64,000 nt of DNA, from NCBI GenBank assembly GCA_018296165.2, contig JACKQL020000003.1, positions 1,054,001-1,118,000 of the forward strand. Reading direction: 5' to 3'. Position 1 is the first letter of the stretch; each line of letters opens with the position of its first letter. The translations under genes and the position numbers were made by a program. Of the stretch, positions 20,480 through 34,009 are shown piece after piece. The stretch comes from Termitomyces sp. T153 (taxonomy: Eukaryota; Basidiomycota; Agaricomycetes; Agaricales; Lyophyllaceae). The notes beneath the pieces are model-generated. The model had not been told where the DNA came from and ran no database searches. It saw only the letters and a list, made by a program, of their open reading frames with translations.

Positions 20480-22246
20480 CTACTCGTACTTGGTGTTAAC
20501 TCTATATTTGTCGGCAGGGCGGCGGAGGGCCCTTCCCTTCTTGTCCCTATAGAAGAGGATGTCGCCTGGAACTCACGATCAGCGATTTGCAAACTTTCCA
20601 GCTCTAAAAGTTGAAATACCTTCATCTTCGACAAATTGACATTTATTGTAACTGTTCCAGAGAGCAACGAACGCAGGCACATCAGAAGAGGCATAGTAGT
20701 CACCAATGAAGGCCTTCAAGTGCTCCGTCGCCTCGGGTCCGTGGTCTAGGGTGCAACCAGTTAGTTTGACAATCTTCGCTTCAGAGAATCCTACGAACAG
20801 AAGGGCATTTTGGGGAAGAACTAAGCCAAAGTCAGTAAGCTTTTGTTTCCACATCACACAGAAGTACGACTTACGTGGTGAATAACGTGAAAATGTGCGA
20901 CATCATGCAGGAAGAAACGTCCCTGCCAGCCCAAGATAGGACGATCAACGGTAGCAGCAGCGCCACGCTGGAAGTTCCATTCTTTGCCACGATAGTGAGG
21001 TAGGATGGGATCAGTATGGTGGAGATAAGTGATCATGATGACTATGGACCGTACTCAGATGATGCAATGAATCTTCGATTTAAGACATACACCAGTGGGA
21101 AACCTCAAGCCACGGAATGCCGTAATACTTTATGACCTCGGAGGCACCCCAGACTGAGCTAGAGTAGCTGACAGCCCAAAGCATGAAGGCAATTCCGATG
21201 TTTGAGAGAATGACCACATTGCGCTGAGCCTTTGTGAACAAGATAGAGTTGGCTGATGCAGGTTGTCGCGTTCAATTCATACGAAAAACAAGATGATACT
21301 ACGCACGATCAAAGTGATTGGTCCACTTGGGATAAGTTTTCTGGCCGGAGACGTTAAACACTGATGCTGAGATCAGAAGCGTGATAGGGTACACGAGCAG
21401 ATAACTTACAGAGATAGGCCGGAAAGGCGAGAACCTGTTGACGGATGAGCATATAAAGAGTGTAGATGGGGGTGTCGCCCAAAATTTCATCGTAATCAAG
21501 TTCAGGGTGGCCCTCCTTCTTGAGACCGAGATCAGAGCGCGTCTTAGGAACATAGACTTCATCACGTTCCATAGACGCGTGATTGCTGTGGTGGCGGTGA
21601 TGAGAGATCTTCCAGCTGAAGTAAGGGGTCCAAAGGAAAGTGTGAGTGATCTAATAAACTCATCTCAGTAAAGATCACCAACTACTCCGGCATCTTCAAC
21701 TTACGAAACCAATGACATCGTTGACAATCTTGTGGTCAGAGAAAGCGCCATGGCCGCACTACGTCTTTTGTCAGCGGAGTACTAGAATTGCCTTACACCG
21801 ATAAGTACCTCATGACCAATAACCCAGATACCAGTGAAAATCAGACCCTGGAACCACCAGCTGCATACCAGTTGAATAGAAGAATCTGTGATTTGCAAGA
21901 ATGTAATCTTACTAGACACACCACGCAGCCCAGCGCGCTACCTCGGCACCGACTGGGGTGAGAAGTTCGGCAATGTGAACCTGCTTGAAGAAGGGATCGA
22001 TGTATGTTGCCAAAGACCAAGCAGCCGCGGCCAAAAGAAGATCACGAGCGAGATACATTAAGCCTCTAACAGTGTCGCGAATAAAGAGATGGGAAGGGAT
22101 TGCGTCGCGAATCTCTTTGAGAGACCTTGAGACGGCATTAGGGACTCTGATGAGGGATTACGATCGAGTCGAGCATACCATGGCATGGGGGTATAGACAG
22201 GAAGAGCATCTTCGTTATAATTCTCGACTTGATTGGAGGAGCCCAT
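20480..22246 (-). CDS. FAD2: Delta-12 (omega-6) fatty acid desaturase
   Basis: Membrane di-iron desaturase that converts oleoyl to linoleoyl chains in the ER. Start MGSSNQ at 22246; the first intron splits a Trp codon (TPMPW, then [14 protein letters not shown]). The three histidine boxes are all present: HE|CGHGAF (split by an intron), HHRHH in [13 protein letters not shown], and HVIHH followed by FFPKMPFYH. Hydrophobic segments include [17 protein letters not shown] and [18 protein letters not shown]. The C-terminus splices to [16 protein letters not shown] and ends KYRVNTKYE before TAG 20480-20482. About nine exons. A more upstream in-frame ATG exists but adds residues not expected in the family. 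Confidence 0.93.
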
Positions 22247-25200
22247 GTCTATGTTGACAGGGTAAGGAAAAGCAAAGCTTGTAGGCAAATTGCTGAATAC
22301 CTATCGTATTTATGGTTGGACGCGATTACTCCGAACCACCTTCTGGAACAGCTTTGTGAGCACTACCGTACCGTAATTGCTGACTTGAGAGACTCAGGTG
22401 AGCTCCAGGTACAAGAGCTCTCAATTCGTGTTCCATGATACCTAGAAGTATGTCAGGTTGACCATTCGGAGCTAAAAAGATGCCAGAGGAAAGACCCCGC
22501 ACACTGCTGAGTCGAATTGCCCTCATCACCGAATTGCCAAATGATGGGCAATTTCCATCAATTCCTGGAGTGCGCAAATTAGACTAGCGAAAACTAACAA
22601 TGAAATCCTGCTCTTAGTATAATCTGTTGAACTCGCAACCTCGACTGTATAGCCAGAGACTCGTAATCTTATTCGGCTGTCGTTGTGGATCGCTGGATTG
22701 CTCTGCTCAACACCCGTCGTTATCGGCATGAAACCAGTTATGGTCCGACGTCAACTCATGTTCGCCACGAAGCTGGACCCGCGTCAGTGTCCTTGATAGT
22801 ACAGAGATTAGTATTCAAATCTCGCGAGTGTATCTGCGCTTGGAAGATGCACAATCTCGATTAACAAGGGTTCCTCCACCATGCCCTTGCTCGAACCTCA
22901 AGGATCCTGTCCTCAGCCAAAATTTAGGGCTCATTCCGCTGAGCCTTCTCGAAATCCGATATAGCATACTGTAATCCATGGAATTATCCTGCTTGTGTCT
23001 TCCTGGCTCAGAAAGTTGACGAGCCCTGGAAAGTTGAGACGGCCTCCACCGTCCAGTTACCATCCAGAGAATACCAAAGACAGCTTATCTTTTTCCAAAA
23101 AAGCGCCTACGATAAGGAGTATTGAGGACACCAGGTAATCAATCGCATGTCGTTCAGTCCGACTGCCCAGCGCTAGCTATACAATCCTCAATCACTTGAT
23201 GTCACTTGATGTCATATCATGATAACCCAACCATTGACGATTTTTGCACGGAAACCTTACATATGTAATCATTTCGCCGGTTTCTACCTCTGCCCAGCTT
23301 ACGCTGTCCTATGAACAGCTGTTCTCACTATGGCCACGCTTTACTTGATGATGATTCTTGACCCGGGTCCCTCAAATCTCTACGGTAAACTTAGTGGATG
23401 ACTTCGAAGTTCTAATTCTACGTATCCCTTCTATGTGAAGGTGGGTTAACATCTTGAAAGTCAATAGAAATGTGCCAGATCGATTTATCTAATATTCTGG
23501 CATACAGAAACATACATCCCACTACACACCACATCGGCTACAGCTGATCTAACCGAAGTTCTTCCTGCTTCTATGGCTCGATGGACATCTGTCAACCCTG
23601 TCGGTCGGAGTCCTGTTGATGATTATCAACGTTTTACCTGGTCACTCTTCTATGTTCTCTTTGCACACTCGAGGTTTGCATGATCCCCTCATTCAAACGA
23701 TGGGACAGATTGAAGTTAGACAAAAATTCAGGATGGTGAGCGACCAAAAGCGACTCTAAACCGCCGTATATGTAACTTCGAATGTCCCCGCAATCACATC
23801 ACTTGCTGGAAAACTTTCTTCGCCCTTCAGCTCTGATAACCTCCAGGTTTCAGGATCCCGTCTGGTTGTCGCGCCAGCTGCCCGGTATGTGGCTTTGCCT
23901 GCTGCCAAACTCCTTTCAGTGTCTCGTAACCCTCAACTTTATAGACCGGACTTATGCTCTCCTGAGGACCTTCAATTTTTTTTTCGATTATTTCCATTAC
24001 CCGCTGGGGCCTTGCCCTATGTCGGGTTCCACCCGCTTGCGCGTTCATAAGTATTAGTGCGTCGTGTGAGGACCTTCAAAACAGTCCCGTGGTCACCGTC
24101 AATTGGAACCAACTGCTTGGTTGAAAGTGCCTACCACAACACCTAGTCTTGTTTTATTTTTCGGTTGACTGTATGCCATTTTCGGACTGGACTTAGCTGC
24201 TCATACTCCTTTAACAGTTGACCGTTGGGCCATGGAACACTTCGTGACCAGCCAAGTCGCATTCACGGCCGGTCTCAACAGCCCGGCCGTGATATTACGA
24301 CTCCCGGCACAACAAAATTAGATTTATTACTAGAAAGATTTTCCTTTTCGGATATCTTATGTTACGCCGCTCATCCCCACTCTCCGTATTTATTATACTT
24401 TGTTCGAAACCTTATTTCAACCATAGAAATACCTACGATACACAAAACTCCCTCCTCTCAGTTATCTACACTATTTGTTGCGACACTGAGGGTATGTCAT
24501 CACTTACTTACTTGCTACATATACTTCTTCCTCAACCCTGTAGAACTTACCGCCGTAGTGGTCCTGCAGGTGAAATACAGTTGTCTATACTGTGTGTTGC
24601 GACAATGAAGAACTTACCATCGCATTTGTCCTATATCTTTACCTCTTCGGATACGCAAATGCAAGAGTCAGCCAAAATCGTGGTCTTCAAGTCGTATGGT
24701 GAAACTACGATATTTATATATTAGTAAGCAGATAGTCTGCTGGCAGGCGTACTTATATATGTCGTTCCTTCTTACACATAGATTGACGATCATTGAATCT
24801 GTCTTGACTCAAGGTTGGGAGTTTTCGGCTAGGAAGGAATTACCAAAAACGAGCCTTCATTTCATTCTTAATATGAATTCTTGAAGCAGGTAAGCACTAC
24901 ACAGGCCTGTGTAATCGTTTATTCAAAACTTTTCAGCAAGACGTCTTTGTGGTGAGAGCGAAATCGTACTACCCAGAGTGCATGTATATGTCATATATAA
25001 ACTTGCAAGCATTGAACTACTTCCGTTTCAAACAATTGTGAAGATGCAGGCATGACAACGTTCTTTCTTGCCTCAAGGATGCCACGGGGTTTGAGACACT
25101 TCTTTCCCGATACAGTGCGGAGAAATTTGACAGAAGAGTTTGAAATCTGCGCTATTCAATCACAATGACCCCATTGAACGGTTCGTCCAGTACCGGTACA

Positions 25201-26712
25201 AGTTCAGACAATCTGAGGCGAAAAGCCATTGAAGGTCAGTCCGCCCAGGAGATCGTTGACGTTCGACTGCGGTTAGACGTAGCCTCCCGCGATTACGAAA
25301 ATAAGACATGTGTAAAAATTAGTACTGGTGTCAATGTCACCGGGCCTGATAAAGCTATTATACCCGGATTTGTCAGTAACTCAAGACTGGATGCATTCTG
25401 GCCCAGGTATTTGGGCTCACCTCAACGATAGGGTCAGTTGTATGAAAACCCCATAGGCTCTACTTGACCTTCAACTTGACCGCAGGTTCGAAAGGCGGCC
25501 CAAGCCACCGCAAACTTCCGCGAACTATTCCGTAAGGATCCTGCTTGCTTCAGATGTCATTAATTGAGAACCGTGTCACTCAATCCGGATAAACCAGACC
25601 GAAGCTGGTCTTCCGCTGTATTTGTCATGTAGAAGCAAGGGTGGCGCAAGTAAAACTTGAGCGATATTGAACGTGAGGATGCCTCTCGGTGCTTACAATG
25701 AACACTTGCTGGGAAGTCCTCACTGCTTTGGAAGGACTTGCTGTAGTCGAAGTTGAAATTGTGTTCCAACGTAACATGACAGAGATCGATCATGATGGTG
25801 TCAGTATGTCCAAGGCGATGCTTTTTTTTGACTTGACGACGGGAAGACCTTTACTCGGTTTTACTGTGGGTACACATTTCCAGCGGCAGACCTTGAAAAT
25901 GCAAGATAGAAATGATATAGTATCAACGATCATCATGTTGACGTTCTACGCTGCCTTGCAACCAAGATTGTTCCGCTTGATCCACACCTAAGAGACCCAC
26001 TTTCCATTTACCGGACTGGCAACACGGTCAATCGATCAATATATTGTAAATTCTTCCAACGGGGTGAGATGCTGTCTCTCAGACTCGGAGACAAGAGATT
26101 AGCTCGAACCGCATGGAAATAAGACATCTAGCTGATAGCGGTCCATAGTGGCAAGTCCAGAGAAATCGAGGGAAATCTATCACGAAGGACCTGAAATTTG
26201 AAGTCTGTGGCGGAATTGTCTAACCGCAGTGAAGATACTTGACTTCGGTAGATGCGTTTGGTGGTGGACCAGTGACAATGGATAGTATAGAACTGTGGCG
26301 ACGTTGTTGATGGCGTGGTGAATCGCCATAAACCATGACGCAGTTGCATCCTTCCAAATGACTGCAAGCGAGGCGAACTGATTAACGCCTGGGATGCATC
26401 AAGGAAGCCAATAGAACACTTTCGACCACCACCTTTGTTTTGTCAAGGACTCGAAAAATACCTGTTGTACTAGCGGTCCGTTATCGCCGTTCTACATCGC
26501 GGATCGAAATATTATACTTCCTTTGTATCTCTTCGTAAGCATCGTGAGTATACGAAGCCTGTCATATTTGATGCTATTCTTTATCAACGTGAAGAAAACT
26601 GGGATGATATAGGCATATATGTGTGCCAGGAGATCTGACGATCTCAAGATGGATCAGGTGAATTTCAAGCGTTGAAAGGGAGTGCTTGTCTGATAAATTC
26701 GTGGTCATTAGA
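22247..26712. other. 4.5 kb stretch without a recognisable gene
   Basis: Holds the desaturase promoter and the 3' region of the AMP ligase. Short frames on both strands, for example 24225-24608 + and 25165-25431 + (MTPLNGSSSTGTSS...), have no motif. The latter can be extended through a GTATTT...CGCAG intron to a stop near 25563, but nothing else supports it. A local direct repeat (cacttgatgtcacttgatgtca, about 23200) is seen. Composition is moderately AT-rich with normal CpG. It could be an old, unrecognisable element or a long regulatory region. Confidence 0.4.
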
Positions 26713-29509
26713 TTAGAGATGGGAACCGGGAGCACAGTGGTGGTCGCCTATGTGAGTACGGCCTTGCCAGTGATGCCGAGCAAGCTGACGAAGTTTACCC
26801 TTGATAATCTTCCCAGAGGGAGTAAGCTCTATGGATCATTAGTCTATGACTCAATATCATTACGAACGAACGTACCAAATGGTTCATCCTGGACAATGAT
26901 CATCACGGGTACAGCGAAACGAGGAAGGCTGTAGATTTACGAGTAGTCAGCTCTAAGGTAGCCCAGGTCAAAACAACATAGGCATACTATTTTCGAGCGG
27001 TTGCGATGAGTTGTGTTCCTGTGACCATACCTCGATGTGCAGGCTTCACAGATACCACAGCCGCCACCAGCTCCCCAAGACGATTATCTGGAACTCCGAC
27101 TGCAGCGGCTTCAGATATTCGAGGATCACGGTACAGGGCATTCTCGACCGCAACCGAGTCCTGACAGTATATAGGTAATGTTAACTACAGCCACACTAGA
27201 CAAGACTTACAATGTTCTCGCCTCCTCGTATGATGATATCTTTAACTACGAAGGGTCAGTTACGGATTTTCAGTAGAATACATAAGATGTCTCACGTCTA
27301 TCCTTAATATACAGGAACCCTTCCTCATCCAAATAGCCCAGGTCACCTGTTCTCAACCATCCGTCACTCGTGAGAGCGTTCTCGGTGGCATCTATGGTCC
27401 AGGGAGATTTCAGTTGACAATCTATGCTAGATATAACAAATCCATTTACCCGAGTCTCGCCAATAGCATTGCATGATATTCGGACCACGCCTGCAGATAT
27501 CAAAAAGAGTTAGCAAGTGATATAAAATGTGTACTTACAACCAAACTTCTCCGGGAATTCCGGGACCAACGGTGGAGCCATCACATACGATCTTGATTTC
27601 ATTCACAGGAGAAGCTCGACCGCTATACGACATGTATGAGTACACAAAAATTCAAGCGCAAGGAAAAGAGCTGACGTGCTTGTCGGCCTTGCCGTGTAAT
27701 CATCTCCAGCAAACTATTTGGGGAAAAGATGCTTTAGATTCGGGAAGATAAGCGTTTGAGGCAGAACTACCGAGACTGCTATAGAATTTGTTTCAGTCAT
27801 TCCATATGCCTGCATCCTAGGAGCTGTCGATCAATGGCCTAGAAAGAGAACATGGATTATGTGAAGTCTTACATGGTGGCTGTCGAGAAAGCGTGTTTGG
27901 CTCTCGGTGCGAGGGCGTCGGGGGCGGGCGAGCCACCGAAAAAGATACCTTCGAGTGAAAACCCAGCTAAAGAGCTGTCTATGAGATCAGAAACCATGGC
28001 AGGAACACTGAAACGGCATTTAGATATGAACAAGGTGATTGAGAAATCAATTATGATTACCCTCCTGCAACGCGAACATTTTCACGTTTGATTAGCCTAC
28101 GACACTCGTCAGCATATCAACACTGCTCAGCGGTAGCTGGACATTTACGTGGCGGCTGTTAGAGACATTAGGCAATGGATGGGCAGTTTGAATTGACAAA
28201 GTGACAGACCCTCTTCAACAATCCACTTCGGAGTCAACACGATTTTCAATCCCATCATAGTGGAGTACATCTGTCCGCGAGCTTAGTTGCTAATGGCCTG
28301 GGAAATGCAGCCACGCTGACCGTAAAACTGGTAAGACCGGTGACATGGAATAATGGTACACCGATGAGTACACCCTTCTGAGGGATATCTTCGACATCAA
28401 AGTTGGGATAGTCGCCCCCTTTGCGTAGATTGGCTCTGATACCTCCCACCATGACCTAAGGTTTGGTGACTGCTTCAGCATTGTACCAGTACACAGCAGA
28501 TTCCACTCACGTTCGGTATATTCGTCAAAAACTGACGTTGAGTGCTTAAAACACCTTTTGGTAAACCGGTGGTTCCTGTCCATCCGGATATATTAGCTCG
28601 TTCGTTTGCGTCGTGAAGGAAGCAAGACATGCCCATACCTGAAGTAAACATGACGAGGGCGTTATCCTCGGGCAAAATTTGAGGATCCATGGCCAATATA
28701 TCAGCAGTACCACCCTTATAACCATTGATTGTGGCGGGGAAGGAACTCATGCCAGGCCATAGATTTATGTCCATTTTTTCATCGAAGACCAGGAATTTAC
28801 TAGGCCTGTCTCGCAACCTATCCAGGGCAATTGGCGTTAGGCGCTCAGCCCGTTCGGTATCAAGCATAACGACTCGACAATCGGTATGTGAAAGACAAAA
28901 TTGGAGGGGATCAAAGGGGAGCCACCTAAAGTGAGCATTAGAACTTGTATAAGGCTCGCTTGGCTCACTTACGCATTGATTAGGACAGGTACGGCGCCGA
29001 GAAGATCTTCGGAAGCTCAATGAGGGACTTATCATAGGAATGAACTGGGGAGCTGACGTACGAGCTGCCCAAAAGGACACAAGGTACTCGAGGCAATTCC
29101 GCGAGCAGATCCCAATCCTATCTCCTGTGCAACCATCAATACGAAGATCAACTGTATTGATGAAGTACGCCCACCTTTCTCTACATCATAGACATGGCGA
29201 AAGACCGCAGCCACTCTGACGGCACGTTGGTGAACCTCGCCGTAGGTATAACGCTGGTCCTCGAAGACGATGTAAGTCTTTTGCGAGTATTTCTCAACCC
29301 TCGATAACCAGAACTCTCTGACGGAAGACCAGAGGTGCTTGTACACTCTTTGCATACGTCCATTGAGGTATATAGTCTCAACCTCATGTAGATGCCCAGG
29401 AGCACAGAGGATGGCATCAGCTAGAGTGCGAGTTACATATTAGAAGGAAAATTTTTGACGGCGATTGAATTGACGCACTTTCTTCTGCTGTCCGCGTAGG
29501 CAAGGACAT
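26713..29509 (-). CDS. Adenylate-forming acyl-CoA ligase (ANL superfamily)
   Basis: Short first exon [10 protein letters not shown] (ATG 29509), spliced to [15 protein letters not shown]. Core motifs in order: [15 protein letters not shown] (P-loop, split by an intron near 28640), [21 protein letters not shown] (A5), [22 protein letters not shown] (A7/A8) and [10 protein letters not shown]. The C-terminal [16 protein letters not shown] (A10) contains the catalytic Lys context. The stop is TAA 26713-26715. More than ten exons; about 570 residues. The enzyme activates a carboxylic acid with ATP and transfers it to CoA. The substrate (fatty or aromatic acid) cannot be read from sequence, and no peroxisomal SKL tail is present (the C-terminus is GSHL). 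Confidence 0.85.
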
Positions 29510-32150
29510 AATTTATGTTATTCGCGTGTCAGACGTGGAGAGCTTTTTATTGGACCAGGAGCTTATATGGGTAGCGAATTGGAGGTATGGCTCAAATTCC
29601 ACGGAAATCAACCTCCCTCCATCATACCAATGATGCTGGGAGATCGCACCGCGGTTTCCGCGGTTGTTCGAAATAGCCACATGCAAATCAATCAGGCAAA
29701 CATGGTGGATATCTATCAGGTAGATTTTGCTTGTCAAAACCCACTTTTGCATCAAAGGTACAACATACGTATAAGATGTTTGTCGCGTGGTGATGGCCTA
29801 CCAGACCTCGCAGAATAGTCAATGCCTAGTGTGAAAAGTCGATGAAAGATGTGCCTGAGGCTCTATAATTTCTCTAGCAGTCCTTGTTCTAGAATGGCCC
29901 AAAGGAATTTCCTCCTAAAACGCACCACACTAACCCTTGCGACATCATCGTATGAATACCATTCATTGATTTGAGCCAGAAATGATGCTGCTGACCTAGC
30001 ATGAAGGCAACATATATGGTCGCCTAAAGTCATGCGTGAGGTCGCCCGCATCCAGTCGGGCAAATGCCATGGCGAAACGAGGTCCAAGAACATATTTCAA
30101 AAGTTCTATGCAAGTGTCGTTCGCTCAGACTGGTAATTTCATCAAAAGAATTGTACATAGTTGTACCGATCCCGTTATAGGCAACCGGAGATATCTGCAG
30201 CGCCGTGGATGATTGATACGGCGATATATATCACTGCAAAACAACAGAACTCACGATTCAATCTGTGCCAAACGTGGGTCGTTATATTTGTTCACACATA
30301 GCCCTCAGGAAGCCGAGAAAATGTCGCCTGGTGAGCGTCCTTGTAGGATCAGAGACATACAGAATAAAACCTGTCGTTTAACCTAACGTTTATTAATCAG
30401 TTATATTCAAGTCAAGATAGATGGAGAAAGAATGACATACGAGAAATGAGTATCATCTCCATGAAGATATTCAAAATATGCACAGCCAACGGCTAACTCT
30501 CTTGTCTTGAGTTGTGTCAGACCGGGATACAACACATCAAGATAAAGTTTTAGGTATCGTCATCATTGTCAGCAAACTGAAGACTGCTATAGACAGCCAT
30601 TAATCATTGCATCAATATCTTCCGCTCCAAGCCACATGGACGAATAGTAAAAGATTGATATGATGGAGACAGGTTCAGGCGGACGAATACTTCCACCTCC
30701 GAGGATGTCAAAAGAAAAAAGATCAGAAGGTCATGCATCATGTTTTGACCTGTGTGAAGCCAAGGCTATCGGCCTCAAGATCTTGAAACAAGTTGAACTT
30801 TTTCGTCATTTTGTGTGTCTTTTCGCTGTACCGGTGGGAACCGGTCCAGCTCGGCCAAAAACTCATAGTCTGCGGCAACATATTCGATGTTGCTTTGTCC
30901 CTGACAGGCTCCATAAAATCCGACCATCTCCACGGATTTAGGGCGCTAGCAGCGTTTTCAACCTCTGACATAACTTTTCCAAAATGTCTACTTTTAGTTG
31001 GGCATCTCTCGCCAGGGGCAAGGGCTCATTTGCAAGTCTTAGATATATCTCATATACTGACCATATGACTAGCAGAACAGCGGCATCCCGTGTCCAGAGG
31101 TTGGATAGACCATCAATAATCAAACTTAAGAAAGGTGAAATTTAGCTATGGGGTGGCATACTTAGTATGTATGGGCTCGTCCTTTACCAGCGGTTTGGGT
31201 CTGTGTACTTGCAATTGCCAGTATACTCAGTGGTAACCATATTTTTTGCCAAATGTTTCCTTTGCTGACGCACAGCGCACTCGTAGACAGTGAACCTTAG
31301 ACTTGCAGAATTCCGATGCATAAGCTCCGAATTTACATTCGCGAAGTCATGGGATAACTTTTGCTTCCGAGATTTTGCCTCATACGCAGGAAGGATGATC
31401 AGAGAGCCATGGCATAAGTGCGGACTTCGCCCAGCTGTGTTTGCGGCTCTTCACAGCCTCTAGTGCCCAATCACGTATCGTGGTCCTCGTGTTGTATACA
31501 CAAATCTTCCAGACTAATGCATCAAAAGTGAATCCCCTCATCCCCCTCGTCCATCTCCAAGGAACACGACTACATGTTTGGCAGCTACAGGATACTCAAT
31601 GATGATGCCATCGATGTACAATATCCCAAGCTAATGTTAGCACGACAAGTCCCTGCTCTTACCATCCCTACTGTTTTACATATCCCTGAATACTTGGAAC
31701 ACAGGAGGCGAAGATCAAGGTGCGTACTGGAGCCAAGTTGTTGCTCTCTTCCATGATCTTTTACTCCGGGTCGTGACCTCCATGGAGCTGGACGGTGCTG
31801 AGTCAAAGTACAGAACTCGCCCCCGAGCCCTTTGAGGTTCGTACCCAGACTTCTGTTGATCGTACTCAAGCTTTGGAGATAAGGCTACCTCAGAGGTCCG
31901 ACGCGAATATGCTGCATCTGAGGAACGTTCAGAGCATTAGATTTTGTGCATTCCCCTGAGTTTAGAAGATGACCGAATATTGACCTCAATAATTCAGGAC
32001 CCCCTTTTGTCCAGAGAGCTCATAATTGTGGCAAATCAAGTCTACTTATACTAATCCAAAAAACCAAAAGCCTCGTAGAGTATTGCAAAGTAACTGTCCA
32101 TTCTAAGGGTATCTCAAGCCTATAATTTCTCTTTGTATATGTCTACGAAT
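29510..32150. other. 2.6 kb region without a recognisable gene
   Basis: Contains the ligase promoter (including CCGCGGTTTCCGCGG at about 29651-29665) and the 3' side of UDP-glucose dehydrogenase. Two adjoining minus-strand frames at 30738-31123 (LLVIWSVYEIYLRLANEPLPL and NPWRWSDFMEPVRD) look protein-like but lie in different phases and match nothing I know. They may be a relic or part of an unrecognised spliced gene. Confidence 0.35.
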
Positions 32151-34009
32151 CTAGGGCATCGGTTGAGCCCGTCCAATAGTTGTAACCTACAACAAAGGCA
32201 TCTGAGCATCCTGTGAAAGAGGAAGAGAATGGCAGCGCACCTTGAATCCGATCTTCCGCAGCTTGTCGGCGTCGACAAGGAGTCGTCCGTCAAAGACGAA
32301 GGCGGGCTTATTCATGTTCTGATAAACAGCCTCCCAATCAATCTCGGTGAATTCCTTCCACTCCGTCGCGATGACCACAGCCTCGGCATCTTTGCATGCT
32401 TCCAGTGCGGAATTGCAGATTGTCACCTGTTTTTTGACTACAAAGATCGGCATGTTTGAATCAGGAAGGCGAGAAGATGGAAGATGGAAGACGTACTGTT
32501 GTCGAGGGGAACCAAGGGACTTGCTTCCTGGAGATCAGCCCAAATTTGGGAGTGCTCGACTTTGGGATCGTAGATGTTGATCAGGGCACGTTCGGCCTGG
32601 AAGTCTCTGATGAGCGTGATCGCAGCAGACTCCCTCGTGTCGCCAGTATCCGCCTTAAACGCGAAACCCAGAACCGCGATCCGCTAGATGACGAATCACT
32701 AATCAGTCAAAGCATTCCACAATAATGGATGAGAGACGGCCACACGCCTTGCCAGTGATGGTCTTAAACAGTGTATCCACAACACGCTTCGAGAACCGGC
32801 GTTTCTGGTATTCATTCATCTCCACAACCTGACGCCAGTATGCCGCAACTTCAGGGAGATGGCAGCTCTCGGCGAGGTACACTAGGTTGAGGATATCTTT
32901 CTGGAAGCACGAGCCGCCGAAGCCGACGGAAGCTTTGAGGAATTTGGGACCAACGCGGGAGTCGTACCCAATCGCATGGGCAACTTCGTCGATGTTAGCA
33001 CCAGTAGCTTCGCAGATAGCGGAGAGAGCGTTGATAGATGAGATGCGTTGGGCGAGCATGGCATTCGCTGCAAGTTTTGAGAGTTCGGAGGACCAGAGGC
33101 CGACAGTAAGGATACGGTCCGTACTACATCATGAAGAGTTAATCGGTATTTCGACTTTGAACATATGAATTAAAAGACAACTCACGGAACCCAGTTGGCG
33201 TAGACGGAAACCAAGGAATCGCTGGCATCCCTGCCCTCAGGAGTTTGAAGGGAACCAATGAGGACACGGTCGGGGTTGAAGAGATCGCTGATCGCGGTAC
33301 CTTCGGCCAAGAACTCAGGATTGGAGAGGATATCGAAGCGGCAGTTGGGCTTGGAGTTTGCCTCGAGGATTGTGCGCATCGACTCGGCGGTGCGGCATGG
33401 GACAGTAGATTTCTCAACAACTATCTTGGAAGAGGTTGCAACAGTTGCAATACGCCTCGTGGCGAGCTCGACGTAGCTAGAAACACAACCAGCATCGGTC
33501 AGCATTGAGAAAAGTAGGTAGAATAGGATGTCTTATGATAGGCGGTGACAGACTTACTTAAGGTCTGCGGCACTACCTGCACCGACACCTGACTTCTTCG
33601 TTGGCGTGTTGACGCTGACGAAGATGAGATCAGCCTCTTCGATGCCCCGATCTACATCGGTAGAGAAGAACAGGTTTTTGCCTCGTGCTTGGCGCACGAC
33701 ATCTTCGAGGCCAGGCTCGTAAATGGGCAGTTCGAAGTCAGGCGAGTTCCAAGCGTCAATGCGTGCCGCGTTGAGATCGACGATAGTGACTTTGATGTGG
33801 GGACATTTCAAGGCGATGACAGCGCAGGTCGGCCCACCTGAGAGGGTGATTCAAAAATCGGATAAGAGCGCGTTACGATGGGTAGAAATGGCATACCGAC
33901 GTATCCAGCACCGACTGCAAGCAAACGCGCCAAGTCAACATTATGTATCACAATACAAGTAAAAGCGATACTAACTGCAGCAGATCTTAGTAACTTTAAC
34001 GGGGGCCAT
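32151..34009 (-). CDS. UDP-glucose 6-dehydrogenase
   Basis: Oxidises UDP-glucose to UDP-glucuronate with NAD+, supplying glucuronate and UDP-xylose precursors. ATG 34009 opens [11 protein letters not shown], spliced to IGAGYVGGPT (Rossmann GxGxxG). Later blocks: [56 protein letters not shown], and [18 protein letters not shown] with the catalytic Cys, then a C-terminal Rossmann part with VIATEWKEF and [15 protein letters not shown] last small exon ([11 protein letters not shown]) ends at TAG 32151-32153. All expected motifs are intact. About seven exons. Confidence 0.93.

Noticed and set aside
25689..25991. 100-codon plus ORF
   Set aside because: No motif, no splice context and an overlapping minus frame of equal quality.
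29567..29818. Plus ORF upstream of the ligase gene
   Set aside because: Lies in the promoter region and has no recognisable content.
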